From contig JAUGWO010000139.1 of assembly GCA_049724395.1 (NCBI GenBank), positions 62,001 to 126,000 of the forward strand: a stretch of DNA of 64,000 bases, given 5' to 3'. Both the position numbers and the translations under genes were made by a program. Of the stretch, positions 1-11,802 are shown in pieces. Numbering within the stretch: position 1 is the stretch's first letter; each line of letters starts with the position of its first letter. Under the pieces are notes generated by a model that was not told where the DNA came from, did not search any database, and saw only the letters and a list, made by a program, of their open reading frames with translations. This DNA comes from Spongospora subterranea f. sp. subterranea. Taxonomy: Eukaryota; Endomyxa: Phytomyxea; Phytomyxea; Plasmodiophorida.

Positions 1-1289
1 GCAATTGATATAGGAAGTTGCCCAGTATTGACAAGTTTCCCTTTCCCTATATGTGGAATACGGAACCTGTTTCCAGCTTCGTCGTCCATGCAAGAGAGCA
101 TCACGCTTTGTAATGTCAAGAAGGTATTGTTGAGCTTCTGAGGTTCCAACTTCTCGTACTTATCTGAAACAGCTGTTATTAGTTCATCCAAGTTTCTTGG
201 GGATTCGGTATGCTGTATAGACTGAATTGCGTTAAAAAATCCCAGGTCCAGAATGTTGAAATCTGGACTGTTTGGTGGTTGACACATCAGCCTAATATCA
301 TAACCATCTTCCTGCACGCAAAGTCGGAACTGCTCGTGATCAGGCTTGATATGCGGCCGAGCATTATCTTGCTGAACATAGATAGGAGCAGACCTTGAAA
401 ATTTCACTCGAATTGCAGGTAGAATTTTTGTCAACAGGGCGTCAACGTACTCTTTTGATTAATATCACAGGCTTCGTCACCGCTGTGCCCCTTTGTCGGT
501 TTATGCTCGACCGTTTTGCAGAGTCCGAAGTTACGAACGGCCAGACGCCAATTTTCCCGTCAAAACCGCAATTATTCTCGTCATCAAATCTTGGTCGAGC
601 AACTGCTGCCAGGAACATGATTTTTCCGATGAATTTCTTGCTCTTGCATGAACGATAGGTTCTTCTTCATCAGCCGTCAGATAAACTGTGGCGCGGTCGC
701 GAGCAAGATAAAACCATTTTTCATCAATATACACTATGTAAGCATTTCTCTGAATTCTGGTGAGGTAGAAATAGAAGAGGGCTCAAGCATCGAAATACAA
801 AAATTAATTCGAGCGATCTTCTTACATTCAGTGAGAAGAGGCTTTAACGAATTTGTATGACGCCGGATAATGCCTTTTTTATGTTGACGATGTAATGTAG
901 CGGCAGAAATACCCGTTGCTGCAGAAAAGTGTCTAAGGGTGTTCCTTTTGCTCAAAGGAACGGCAGCGACATCGGAAGAAATGTTCGGGTATTTTGGCTT
1001 ACGCCCGCAGTTCTTTTTCAGATGCGATACAACTGCTGCAGTGGCTCCTGCTGCCAATGAATCTTCTCCTCAATGCTAAATCCGGCTAATCGTGAACCAA
1101 GATATGTTGAGTTCGGCCCCGATAATAGCGATCACCCCCTTTTTGGGTTTTCCAGTGATATCCAACATCGTCAAAAGGTGGTACTGGTACACAGCTGTGC
1201 TTGCATGGTTGCTTAACACTGTTAACCGTTTCCGGGTGGTCTCCTCATCTGCAACTTGTCCATCGGCAGCAGAAAAAACGTTCAATTAA
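1..1289 (-). mobile_element. Decayed mariner-type (plant/oomycete MLE) transposase, cut by window edge
   Basis: Reading the minus strand gives successive blocks of a mariner transposase. Near 1080-1130 an N-terminal helix-turn-helix is visible (GVIAIIGAEL followed by FTISRI). Around 680-730 lies the first catalytic block YIDEKWFYLARD. At 320-350 is the second block, VQQDNARPH, and at 235-265 the third, NSPDFNILDLGFF. These fit the DD-D catalytic layout and the wording typical of plant and oomycete mariner elements rather than animal ones. The blocks lie in different frames, with shifts near 455 and 640 and others upstream, so the copy cannot encode an active enzyme. The 3' end of the gene and its terminal repeat lie beyond position 1. 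I did not locate the right-hand terminal inverted repeat with confidence. It is a plain cut-and-paste DNA transposon relic. Confidence 0.85.
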
Positions 1290-1880
1290 TAATGAAAATA
1301 TGCAGTTCAAGAGTGAATACAGTGATAGAAGAAGATGGTGTTTAACAGGCAAGAAACGTAACAATCCTAACGACATGACCCTCATCATCACTCAAATTGC
1401 ACTACCCACCAGTCTCCAAACCAGTTTCAAACGCCGATATTCCATCAAAACACACAAAACGTTTCAACTTTTGGACAAGATCAAGTTGCGTCACAAGCTA
1501 GCAACCACAAAAAATTGGATTGCCAAACTTGAAAAATGAGCTTATTCCAAGCAAAAACTCCGTATCGATCGGTGATTTTGAAGCGGAGGTAGTATAACAG
1601 AACGAGATTTCAATCGATTCGCTGAATCGCTGTAATCAAATCAACAATGCTGATCAACAGTGACCGAAAAAGAAGACACTTTGTAATTACTTGCGCTGAG
1701 AAAAGTCCCGAATTATTTAGAGTTTAACAATCTCAAGAATTGAATATACACATGGGGTGTTCCCAGTATGCTTTTGCACAAAACGCCTTCTGCAGTGTAA
1801 TGATTGCATGAAATGTCCCTTTGAAAAAAGTCGGCAGCAACCATTACACTCTGGCATCGCAAGACAAAAAAAAAACAGTT
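1290..1880. other. Intergenic, nothing recognised
   Basis: Between the mariner relic and the tRNA no reading frame resembles a protein family I know, and no repeat or RNA gene stands out. The few open frames are short and of random-looking composition. Confidence 0.4.
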
Positions 1881-1954
1881 AGCCCATTGCGAGACTCGAA
1901 CTCGCAGCCTTGAGATTAAAAGTCCCACGCTCTAACCAATTGAGCTAAACGGGC
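1881..1954 (-). tRNA. tRNA-Lys (anticodon UUU)
   Basis: Minus-strand cloverleaf of about 74 nt without an intron. The acceptor stem pairs GCCCGTT with AATGGGC (one G-T pair). The D arm contains GCTC...GAGC around AATTGGTTA. The anticodon stem TGGGA/TCTCA closes the loop CTTTTAA, which places TTT at positions 34-36 and gives Lys. The T arm has the standard TTCGAGTC loop. The flanks show a run of A just downstream on the plus strand (T run on the transcribed strand), consistent with RNA polymerase III termination. Confidence 0.95.
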
Positions 1955-3261
1955 TTAACTTGGTTACTCAGCATTGTGCCTGATTGATAACCATTTCTAA
2001 ACGTTATGGTCATGGTGTTGTTGCTGTGGGTTTTTCTTTAGTTTTGCCTGACTTAATCGCACCAACTATTATAATTCATGTTGTCATACTCGTCGTGGCT
2101 GTTGCCGTCCGTAGATGGATTGATTTAGGTTGACGTGTCTTGTTCCCGTCACCGCCGAGCTTAATTAAGTTCTTCTAAGGGAAAGATGACGGGTTGGTCA
2201 TCTTCCCACATCCATCAAAGACGGTTCTTATTTCACTGATATTATAAGTCCATATCCTGTTCTGGCATTATATCCAACGCTGCGTATATAATCACCTTCA
2301 TCAATATTTATACCCTTTTCTTACGAGTCTATTTCCTTCGATATAAATTTGACGCTCTGTCAGCATCAAAGTAGTTTGCTGGACAAATCATTCATCGTTT
2401 AAAGACACTCCGGAAGAGATAAGAGAAAATAAGAGAGTGTATAAGAGAGAATCTTTTTTTCATGATAAAAAGCCAGTCACAATTGCCAACCAATTAGCAT
2501 CGCATGTTATGCAGAATGCGTTGGAATCAACTCTATCGCCGAGAAGGGTTTTCAAAATCACCATACTGGAATGCTCAAATTCTCGAAACATTTCAATGCA
2601 TCTGCGTTTTCGTCATCAGGGTACGTTGCAGCGTGGTTTTTATCTTCTGAGCCGGTCGTTCATGAAATTCCTCCCACATGCTCTGGTTCATTGATATCCC
2701 TTGTCAATGCCCGCCCAATCAAACATTTGCTGAAGATTATGAAATACTGACGCGTTGCAAGATATCCTCCCTCCTTAGCGTTTTTGGTGGCCATTGGTAT
2801 ATACCCACTGTGAAAAAACTCATCAGTTGGTGATTCGTTCGCAATATTGGTTGTAGCTATGCATTTTCCAGATAACAACTTCCAAATCGCACCGATTCGC
2901 GAAAAACTGTCTGACGAACCTCTTCTTTCGTGACAATATTCAACCGTCGTTGTTCCTGGTCGCGTAGACCAACGATATCCACAACAGCGTTTGATCACAG
3001 GCAACAGACACAGTATTCATCGTCCCGTAATTTTATAAGACGTTGAGCAATTAGTAAGCGGTGCATGGAACAGGTTCGTGATCGCCGGGACACCTGGAAT
3101 CGGCAGCACTCTGTTTCGAGCATTGTGCCTGCATCGTCTGTTCATTTCGAGTTATCATTCGAAGTATCGAACTTGTGAAGTAAACATTCTACAGTAAATA
3201 ATCTGGGTTAAATGACTCCCGTTTCAGATTTTACTTATCACTATGTATATATTCTATTAAA
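1955..3261. other. Unassigned 1.3-kb stretch
   Basis: No gene can be supported here. On the minus strand at 2660-3004 there is a 115-codon open frame with a CCGYRW motif and a charged tail, but it matches no family I recognise and its neighbours in the same frame are closed. It may be a relic of a mobile element or simply chance. Confidence 0.3.
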
Positions 3262-5939
3262 CTATAAGATTGTACAGCAATTATGAGATAATTTTCCAGG
3301 TACTCCACTGTGTATCTCGAATGGAGTCCATTTCGAACCTTCATTCTCGTTTTCCTCGATCAGTACCCTGACTAACTCTTCTTGCACTACCCGATCATTC
3401 ACATACTTGAACTGGGCGAATAACTTATGGTCTTTATGATCTAGTGGCACTTTCTTGTACCTGATACGAAACAATTTATTATTCACCATTCAAACGGGTA
3501 TGATGGTTTAAGTACCTTTGTTTATTCACCTCACCAACCTCTTGAACAGAACACGCGTGTACGTTCGTCCCTGGGACAAACGATGGCGTCACCGATTTCG
3601 AGGCAACCGCAACCCAGTCGACGTCTTTGAAAAAGTCATGGGCTTTGATGTCTTGCGATCCATGATATCCAAGCCTGCTTGACGGAACAGGCCTCAACAT
3701 CTGATCGGTCCAAAGAATTAGATGGCACTAGGAAACCGCTGAGGGATTTGCACCTGTTGTATAAGGTCTTTCGCTTCTGATGAGAAATAATTCTCCGAAA
3801 AGTCGATGCTCAGTTTCAACACGCCATCGTTCTTAGCATTGTCTTCGTGTTCCCTTGAGTCGATAAACGGGCACCATTCGCTGGTACCTTTAACGCATCG
3901 GCATGCAGGCCTCTGTTTCGATTGAAGCCCGTCAGCAAATAGAATCAATAATGGATATACACTCAGAGACCATGCCACAGATCGCCTCGTAAAGAAAAAC
4001 GGCGAAGCTCCACCAATCAACCCATTGAGCATATGGTTGCCTTGCCAATACCTGGCTCACTATCAGGTTCGGTATATATTGGCGACCGGTAAAATTTACC
4101 TCAGGCGCCCAGTATCCTGGCGTCCCACCGAGACTCGAGGTGCTCGGTTTCCTATCAGAGAACTTCTTGGCCAATCCAAGATCTGATATTTGAACATGAC
4201 CTAATCGACACAGGTTATTCGGATCAAAGCCTGCGACTGAGATTTCAAATCGACCTTGCATATCGAGCAATATATTAGCTGGTTTTAGATCCCTGAACAC
4301 GATCCTGTGTTCATGCATATGCTCAAGACCAAGAATTATCTCGGCCGCATAAATCAGCAGCAGATCTGGGGCCAATGGTTTCTTCTTTCTTCTTCGGACG
4401 GTTGTCGATTGGTGAGTGGAGTTTGTTGCAACTGTTGGAGCGACCGCTGCTCCTCCACATTCACCAGCTGCTTCGACATTCCCAAGTGACGCTTTCCTCT
4501 TCATGTGATATGAAAGATCGCCACCTGAGATTTGTAATCATTCAAATTGTGACAAGTGATTAGGCCTGAATTCAAAGGAACTCACCTGAACAGAAATCCA
4601 GAACTAACACAAGGCTTTCTGATGTTTGCAGACAATAGCGAAGCCCAGTTATGAAGGGGGAGTTCAACTCGGATAATATCTTGACTTCGTTCAACGCGAC
4701 ATCAATAGCTCTTTGTTGCTTTAGGTGTCGCTTATTCATCTCCTTCCAGGCGTATACTCGATGGGTATTCACCTGCAGCGATGCTTAACTTTCAAACGCT
4801 ATTACAATTTTTCGATGTGGAAACCACCTTCTCGACTGCATAAACAGCTCCATATGCTCCTCTACCCATTACTCGAAATGTGGTGAAGTCATCGACGGTT
4901 ACTGGACGAAGAGCGAACTCCTTAAGTTGAATAAACCTGTGGGGATTTTGTTCTTGAAAAACTACAAGATGGCAGCAGTCGCAAACCAAACCTTTTGAAG
5001 TCTACGCTTTCCAAAAACGCAAAGAAGAAGGATAGCTCCAACGCCTCTAGGACCCTTTTCGACAAAAACGCAAACGGCTCAGAGCTGTTAGCGGCTCGAT
5101 TGGCAATAGAAGTTTCCAGATCGCTGTCGTCGCATTCAAACTTGAACTGGACTCCATAAGAAGATCCGGCCGTCATGGAAGATCGAGGCTAAATGGATAT
5201 ATGCTCAATGGAAATCTCGCGGTGTTGGTTGGTGAACATCATTACTTTATGCCGATTATAGGACGTTGCAGACAAACCGGCAGGACCTTTGGCACGAACT
5301 GCAGACGAATCAAATTGCGAATCAGCTGAAAACTTTTGATTAGTTCTCTTTTGATCAACATAAGATTTTGAAAATTGCCTTTTTGCGTCTTATGAGTGGA
5401 TTTCATTGCTTTTACAGAAGCATCCAGCGATGACGACAGCGGTTCTTTTTTCTGTAAATACGTCTTTACGATCTGATCAAAATCCAAGCGAACGGATCGC
5501 TGGGAGAATACGACCGTAGGATGCGCTTGCTGCAAGAAATGAAGCCATCTGATGGCGTCGCTCTGTCAGCACCACAAAAAAATTACAGACTGCAGAGGAA
5601 CGCTAGTGAGATGGCCACCTCTTTCTGTTTCTGCAGAAACAGATCGAACATATAGAGTCCACACGGCTCCGACAATATATCCAAAAAATGGAAATTGGAA
5701 GGTGACGACACATCTGAAACCTTACGCTTCGGGTCGTTGAACGCATCCATATTGGCGGCAATTGCAAACTGGGATTTAGGGGACGTTGTGGTAGCTACAC
5801 CATATCGCGCCGCCAAGCGAATACATTGCTCAGAATCGGTCGGCAGAAGTCGCCAGAAGAACCGGCGATCGTCCCGTCTGGCGAGGGATCTAACCAGTTT
5901 GGCGTTGGCGAATTCCGTCTCTAAGGCATCGAATGCCAT
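3262..5939 (-). CDS. G-protein-coupled receptor kinase (RGS box + AGC kinase) with CaaX tail
   Basis: Multi-exon serine/threonine kinase. The first exons carry an RGS-like box ([17 protein letters not shown], then [14 protein letters not shown] after a 56-nt intron at about 5553-5609). Next come the GRK linker ([18 protein letters not shown], joined across a 55-nt intron near 4936-4990) and the kinase domain. The kinase shows the P-loop [10 protein letters not shown], the beta-3 lysine in YAWKEM, the catalytic loop [12 protein letters not shown], the metal motif in the GRK-typical form ISDLGLA rather than DFG, and the activation segment [10 protein letters not shown]. The AGC tail follows ([23 protein letters not shown]). 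The last residues are CCTIL, a CaaX box with terminal Leu that predicts geranylgeranylation, as in vertebrate visual GRK7. Such kinases phosphorylate active seven-helix receptors at the plasma membrane. The start at 5939 opens the RGS exon; an upstream exon cannot be excluded. Confidence 0.88.
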
Positions 5940-8135
5940 AGGCAGAAGGGGAAGTTGACGACGCCAACAAGGGAAAGCGAGTCAGAGATGAAGCAATCAC
6001 TCCCCTATTCTGACGGGATATGGGCGATCGTATAACGGGTACCTTCTCCTACAACAAGGGGCAAATCACTTGTCAGGCCGGTTTCGAGGCGACGCTGATC
6101 CTGTCGAAAACAGACCGGACCTGTTCGTCTGGGCGGGAACGCCAGGACAATTCACGAGAGATATATATATGTGTTGACGGGCGATGAAGTTTGAGGTCTT
6201 CCTGGTCCCGTGGTGATCTTGACGAGGGCCTCGTTTGAGTATCGGCTGCCCACGCCAGGATACCCTTTGGAACGAGGGCAACTGGTCACAGATCACCAAT
6301 TTAGATTAACCGCATACTCAGGCCACCGCCCCCCTCCACCCGACCCGCTCGCCTTCTAGATTCATATCTATTCCATGACACTGCAATCCACCGGAATCGT
6401 CATATCGCACAGTGCAGCCTCAACCCAATCCTAGCCAGCCCGCTCCCGACAGTGGCGTTTTCTCGAGATTTCCTTAGGTTCTAGGCCAATCGACTCTCAG
6501 GTATGAATAAAACACGATCCAAGCGGTACTGCCGGACTTCCACCAGCTATACAGGGAATGAAAAGGCAAAAACCATTCGCTGTGATTAATGCGGCGTGTG
6601 GAAATAACTACACCTGCTATACACGTGTGTAAAGTCGAGTTGACAAATACAGACTCCAATGGCGCATAACTGGTCTCAATTATTACTGTGTATCACAATC
6701 ACAACGGGGAAACGCACCTTGTGTATACTGTGGCAGTTTAGGCCCAAGAACTGCCTGTGGAGTTAGGATGGCGTCATGTGTGCTGTTGGCAACACCGCTC
6801 GCCAGGACGGGGACCGACACATGGTGCCGGCTGTATCGGGGAGCCGATCAGCATCCAGAAGGGTTGCAGCCGTCGAATCTGAACCAGCATCGCGTCGTCT
6901 GATCAGCCCAGGTCCCAAGGTATAACCCACGTCCAATTAGGACAACAAATTCTGTTATTTTTGTGGGAAAAGATCTCCTGCTGTTGAACGAGCCATAGCA
7001 TTTTTGAAGACAACCAGAAACTTATGGCGAATTTGGACGCAGCGAACACTTGCGTTTGGAAAAAAAAATCAAGAACGGGCCGTCGGCTTATGACCGAATT
7101 CAAACGAATTTCAAATGGGAACCAATGACCAGAGTTCGTCACACAGCGTTCATTCGTTTCTTGGATTCTGCGATTGCCGTTAAACACAGTCTAGTTGCCC
7201 ATTCGACAAAGAAATTAGTGAGCAACTGCACCTGTCAGAAATCGTGACGAAATGTTTGCTCATTGCATTTTTTGTTGTAGAACCAGTAAGTTGAGATTAA
7301 GATCACGAACGGTATCAGTTGGTTTAAGCCTTCTGGCCGTCTGGATATTCAGAGAAGTAGATTCTATTCTCGACAACTTCATCGTGCCCGTGCTTCGCAT
7401 GTAATACCGACAGTTTTCGTTGGTTTTCTGTCCATGAGCCCTCTCCACATAAGGAAATCTGATCGAAGCAAAAATAAAAATCGCCTATTAAACTTAACCC
7501 AACCCTTAACTGCATTTACCTTTTGCGCCCTGTTTGGAATTACCTCGCTGCAGAAATCCTGTGCAAATACGTTCAAGCTGCTCGTTTCCGAATGTTCCGT
7601 TTTCAATGAGATATTTTCCATATGCTTAGTTCATTGCATGGGGACAATATCTAACCGAATTTACATGCAAAACGTAGATTGTAATTGACTAACGCGGCCG
7701 GCCCAACATCTGTCTTTCGGGGATGCGGTCTTGGCGGATAAACGCTATCAAAACTATCGAATTTTGAAGGCCTGTCAGATACGGTTGTCCACCACTCCGA
7801 TAAAATTTTCCAGCCATCGACCGCCATTTGGTGGCGTTTAGGATCTGTGGAAACTGCTGAATATGTTTTTCAGCGGCCAGATTTGAAGCGCATATAAAGC
7901 TGGGAGCGATTCGGGAGCGTCGCCGTCCTGGGAGGTCGCAGCTGCAACAACGTGATTGCCGCCGCTTCACATCCCTTGTTTCCCTACTCGAAAATATTCC
8001 TCTGTTTGGGCGTTCTCATTTACGTTGACAGCAAGCCTAACGATAAGACGTTGTTGTGGAACGAACAACTATGAACAATGGCGGATCCAATCTCAGAACT
8101 CTGTTTGACTCATTTTCGAAATGTATTTTCCGATA
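5940..8135. other. 2.2 kb without a supportable gene
   Basis: Apart from a dispersed repeat copy (6508-6590) and the left flank of the segmental duplication (from about 7767), I see no gene here. Open frames on both strands are short and low in protein-like character. The first 250 bases upstream of the kinase gene probably contain its promoter, but no specific element is visible. Confidence 0.35.
6508..6590 (+). repeat. Dispersed repeat, copy 1
   Basis: About 80 bp sharing the core GGTACTGCCGGACTTCC, then CTATACA, CATTCG and GTGAT-AATGC blocks, with 9324-9406 on the same strand. The identity is high in the core and patchy outside, so this looks like an old dispersed element fragment. Confidence 0.6.
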
Positions 8136-9177
8136 TCAGATGCGCTGATAGATAATAGAATCCATATCATCAAACTCTTTGTTCGCTCGGCATCGTGAAT
8201 AAGTCACCGTTGCGGCAGCCAGGACAAGTAAGGTCATCGCCACACCCAAATTGAACGATAGAATCATTGCATCTATTTCAAATGTCAGAATTCAGGATAT
8301 ATATTTGCTTCCCATTATGCTGAGGGTGTTGTGAAATCTGTCCTGGCAACCAATGTAATACCCACCGCATTTGAAATTCATTGCCATAAACACGACAAAC
8401 AATAAATTGGTGGGTGCCGTTAGTGCAAGGGCAGATTCCATGACGTCAGCAGCACTATAGGAAGCTAGGCAGTTGTCAAACACATCCTTACAATTATTTG
8501 AAACCTCGTGATGGCCTTGATTACGCGTCGTCTTGCTGGCAACCCCATCACTGATCGTGTTGTGTCTCCTCATATCCGGGGTCGTTATCTTGTATTGATG
8601 TGGCGTTTTGGGATCCTGAGTGTCGTAGTCACCTAGGAAGAAGGGCATCGTGGGCGGCATCAGACTCTATTCCAATGTCAATATCCGAATTGATCAACAA
8701 AGATAAAGACTAATGATCACCTTCTTGCATTGGTCTGACACCTCTTGTTTGTGTTGCCAAATACACATTAACAGCTCGTGATGTGTCTTAATATCAGGAC
8801 AAAATTTCATGGCGTCATGGGCGCATTTGAATAAGGGCCGCGTTTCAATCGCGTGTTTGCACTTTTCTGATAGGTCTTGATCATGATCGCTCAGACAAGA
8901 CATAACTTTGGCTAAACCATGCACATTTCTGCAAAGTTTGTCGCGATCCTTAGCGCACGCGCTGAAGTGGCCCATCGTATCAAATCCGGACGCCGATATG
9001 GCACCGATCAACGCCGTTACCAGCAAGAGAGGGAAAAGTTTGGACATTGAACACGATGTGTTGATAAGCGATCAACTATGAAGTTGTTTTCGGGAAAAGC
9101 GGTCCGATTATAGTGGAGTATGAGCGGGGAACTCATTCTCCGACTCAAACCACCGACCGAATAAAACATCCGCTTCT
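7767..9177. repeat. Segmental duplication, copy A
   Basis: Matches 11803-13161 on the same strand. Similarity starts at the shared GTCAGATACGGTTGTCCACC and ends at ATAAAACATCCGCTTCTG. The part covering the cysteine-repeat gene is almost identical, while the outer 250 bp at the 7767 end have drifted by substitutions and small indels. The transposon relic sits between the two copies. Confidence 0.9.
8136..9047 (-). CDS. Secreted GLG1-type cysteine-repeat protein, copy A (intact)
   Basis: The ATG at 9047 opens a clear signal peptide (MSKLFPLLLVTALIGAISAS). Two cysteine-rich repeats of the GLG1/FGF-receptor type follow: ACAKDRDKLC...MSCL...LSEKC, and KCAHDAMKFC...LMCI...VSDQC. A 54-nt intron (about 8651-8704) leads to a second exon with a third partial repeat (NNCKDVFDNCLASY) and a hydrophobic stretch. 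Near 8363-8373 two GT donors lie 4 nt apart and share the acceptor ending at 8270. The first gives a transmembrane tail ending at the stop at 8136; the second gives a cysteine-rich soluble tail. Reading through instead gives a short tail ending near 8292. In the known family GLG1 is a Golgi/secretory membrane sialoglycoprotein. The role here is unknown; surface or lumenal binding is inferred. Confidence 0.75.
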
Positions 9178-9519
9178 GGAACAGACCTCTCGTCCGATCT
9201 GAAGTTACGTGTTAAGCAATGGACCACAAGTTCCGCGCATGCGCTAAGGATCGGTACAAACTACGCTGAGAGGTGCATGGGCTAGCGAAAGTGATGTCTT
9301 GTTTCATCGATTTGGATTGAATCCGACCCAAGCCGGTACTGCCGGACTTCCCGCAACTATACATGGATTTGAAAAATCAAAACCCATTCGTCGTGATCAA
9401 TGCAGCTGCACTTAACAAATAAGCACAATCATGTTTGGGCGCGTGAGGTTTCCTCTCAAATAACGGATGCCATGATTTGGTTTCATCGCTAGTTTTCATC
9501 ACATATCCGAAATCATGCC
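9048..9519. other. Upstream region of copy A plus repeat
   Basis: Holds the presumed promoter of the cysteine-repeat gene (shared with copy B as far as 9177) and then unique DNA with the second dispersed-repeat copy at 9324-9406. No coding frame is supported. Confidence 0.35.
9324..9406 (+). repeat. Dispersed repeat, copy 2
   Basis: Same-strand partner of 6508-6590, sharing GGTACTGCCGGACTTCC and several shorter blocks at equal spacing. Confidence 0.6.
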
Positions 9520-11380
9520 TACCAAGACACAACGATCCCGGTATCTAAAAAATTGGCTATTCTAGAGGCAATTGAACACAGAGACAATTTGACTAAAAGC
9601 TGCATTTGTAACACCTTCCAGGTGCCAAGTCACCCGCTGGGCTGAAATCAAAGATCGCTTGGTGGCACTGGCAAAAATTAACACGAATACGAAGTCGGTG
9701 TGCGCAGGGCGAAAGTCAATTTAGAACGAAATCAAAAGAGGACGTTTTGATGTGGATATTCGAAAAACGGGAATGTAGCATTGGTATTCTGATTTACATA
9801 GCCGTGGATGCGTCGGATTATTGATAAATTTACATGATTGTCGGCACAAATCATAGATGTCTACATTCAGTCCATTAGTCCTGTTTTTCGTCGCAAGACA
9901 CATAGGGCCAGGGATTGCGCCATTCGTCGGTTCCTAAATTCTCACCGTTTTGTAATCCGCTGCGGAACTCATGCAGTACAACAAAATCCTGCCATCATTC
10001 GCGGCGTGGCATTCGATTTTATCGAAGCGATGAAAGCCCAAAATCGAACGACTTTATTCCAACCAGGCGTTGATATTGACATGGATCAAACTCCAACATT
10101 CTTTTCGATGGAGCCTCGAACCACCATTCCCCAGATTGGCGCCAAAACCATTAACATTCGTAGCTCGTCCTCATCAGCGTTGCGGGCTACCGTCGCTGTG
10201 GCTTTAACCGCCGATGGTCAAATGCTTTACACCACATTTGGTCTTCAAAGGAAAACCTACTGGTCGAATTGCAAAAACGTTTCCCTCTTTCCCTGCCGGC
10301 GCTGTCTATTTATGCCAAGAAGACGCTTGGATGGATGAATCGGTTATGCTCAATTGGGTTGATAAAGTATAGTGCCGGTTGAAAATCATCCAAACATATA
10401 TAATTGCTCTGCAGCCGTTCATCTGCAGTCAGGGCAGGAAAATCGAAACCGTGTGCTGCTCCTGGATTCCTATCGCTGCCACATGATGGCCAGTGTTGTG
10501 AACCGTATCCAAGATTTGGGCATTGCAGTCGAACACATTCCTGGTGGGTGTACAGGTTTGGTGCAGCCAGTCGACGTCGGAATTGGAAAACCTTTGAAAA
10601 CCAGCGTGAGTTTTTTTGGAATCAATGAATGGTTACATTAGGAGCAAATGATGCATTTCAACCGCCGTCCCGCGAGTTAATGGATTCGTGGATCATCGAC
10701 TCGATCAATGATTTGCCGAGACAACTGCTCCGCAATTCGTGGCGCCATCACGAGTTTGGATATTTTTCAGCTGATATATGACAAGATACAAATTTTTGGT
10801 TATTTTATTGTAGCAGAATGGTTCGATACATGCCCTCGTTTCTATGAGAACGTTTTACGTCTGTTTTATATTCAGATTCCGCAGCATCTCCACGATTTCT
10901 ACCAAGTTGGCGCAAATCGTGGAGATGCTGGCGGAGTCTGAATATAAAGCAGACGTAAAACGTTCTCATAGAAACGAGGGCATGTATCGAACCATTCTGC
11001 TACAATAGAATAACAAAAAATTGATATATTTTCATGCATCAGCTGGAAAATATCCAAACTCGTGTTGGCGCCACGAATTGTGGAGCAGTTGTCTCGGCAA
11101 ATCATTGATCGAGTTGATGATTCCACGAAGCCATTAACTCGCGGGACGGCGGTTGAAATGCATCATTTGCTCCAAATGTAACCATCCATTGATTGCAAAA
11201 AAATTTCACCCTGGTTTTCAAAGGTTTTCCAATTCCGACGTCGACTGGCTGCACCAAACCTGTACACCCACCAGGAATGTGTTCGACTGCAATGCCCAAA
11301 TCTTGGATACGGTTCACAACACTGGCCATCATGTGGCAGCGATAGGAATCCAGGAGCAGCACACGGTTTCGATTTTCCTT
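9520..11380 (+). mobile_element. Decayed pogo/Tigger-like DNA transposon with a folded-back second half
   Basis: The plus strand from about 9838 encodes pieces of a DDE transposase of the pogo (Tc1/mariner superfamily) type. The first catalytic block is DIDMDQTPTFFSM (about 10070), then LRATVAVALTADGQM, the second block LLLDSYRCHM (about 10465) and the third block GLVQPVDVGIGKPLK (about 10560). The N-terminal CENP-B-like part upstream (9525-9830) is broken by several stops and shifts. After about 10905 the sequence turns round: the second and third catalytic blocks recur on the minus strand at 11362-11220. The relic is therefore one and a half copies head to head. No clean terminal inverted repeat or TA target duplication was found. 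Confidence 0.82.
10433..11379. repeat. Long inverted repeat inside the pogo relic
   Basis: Left arm about 10433-10897, right arm about 10911-11379, with a spacer of only about 13 nt. At the centre, CAGCATCTCCACGATTT faces AAATCGTGGAGATGCTG. The arms carry the same transposase segment and differ by scattered substitutions and small indels (for example TGTTTTATATTCAGA against TGCTTTATATTCAGA), so the duplication is not recent. Confidence 0.92.
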
Positions 11381-11802
11381 ACCTAATGTTATACCTATTT
11401 CTGAGCCTCAATATTATCTGCTTAAGCCCACCATTCGTAATTGTATTCGGGCGGATTCGGACAACGGCATTGATGTGAAGTGCTGCGTCACAAATGGCAT
11501 GGTCTTCACAAGAACGGCCGCAATTCCCAACACAATTTCCACGGCAACGCCCTCCGGATGGTGCCTTGACCCGTCACGATTAACCATACCGACGGAAATA
11601 CACGAGCAAAATATGGCAATGTATGGTTGGCCTCGGCTTGGATGGAGAACCAATGAGGCATGACTGCATGAGCTACATAAATACCTCAGGACTTGTCAAT
11701 GAAACCAACGCTCCTATCCATATTGTAAACCTTCAACCTCGATTTCCTTGGAATCACGGAAGTTCAATATAACTTGCACCACCCCGGAGAATACCGAAGG
11801 TC

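Noticed and set aside
2660-3004. Transposase-like zinc-ribbon frame (CCGYRW)
   Set aside because: Only one weak motif, no catalytic residues, and no extension in the same frame.
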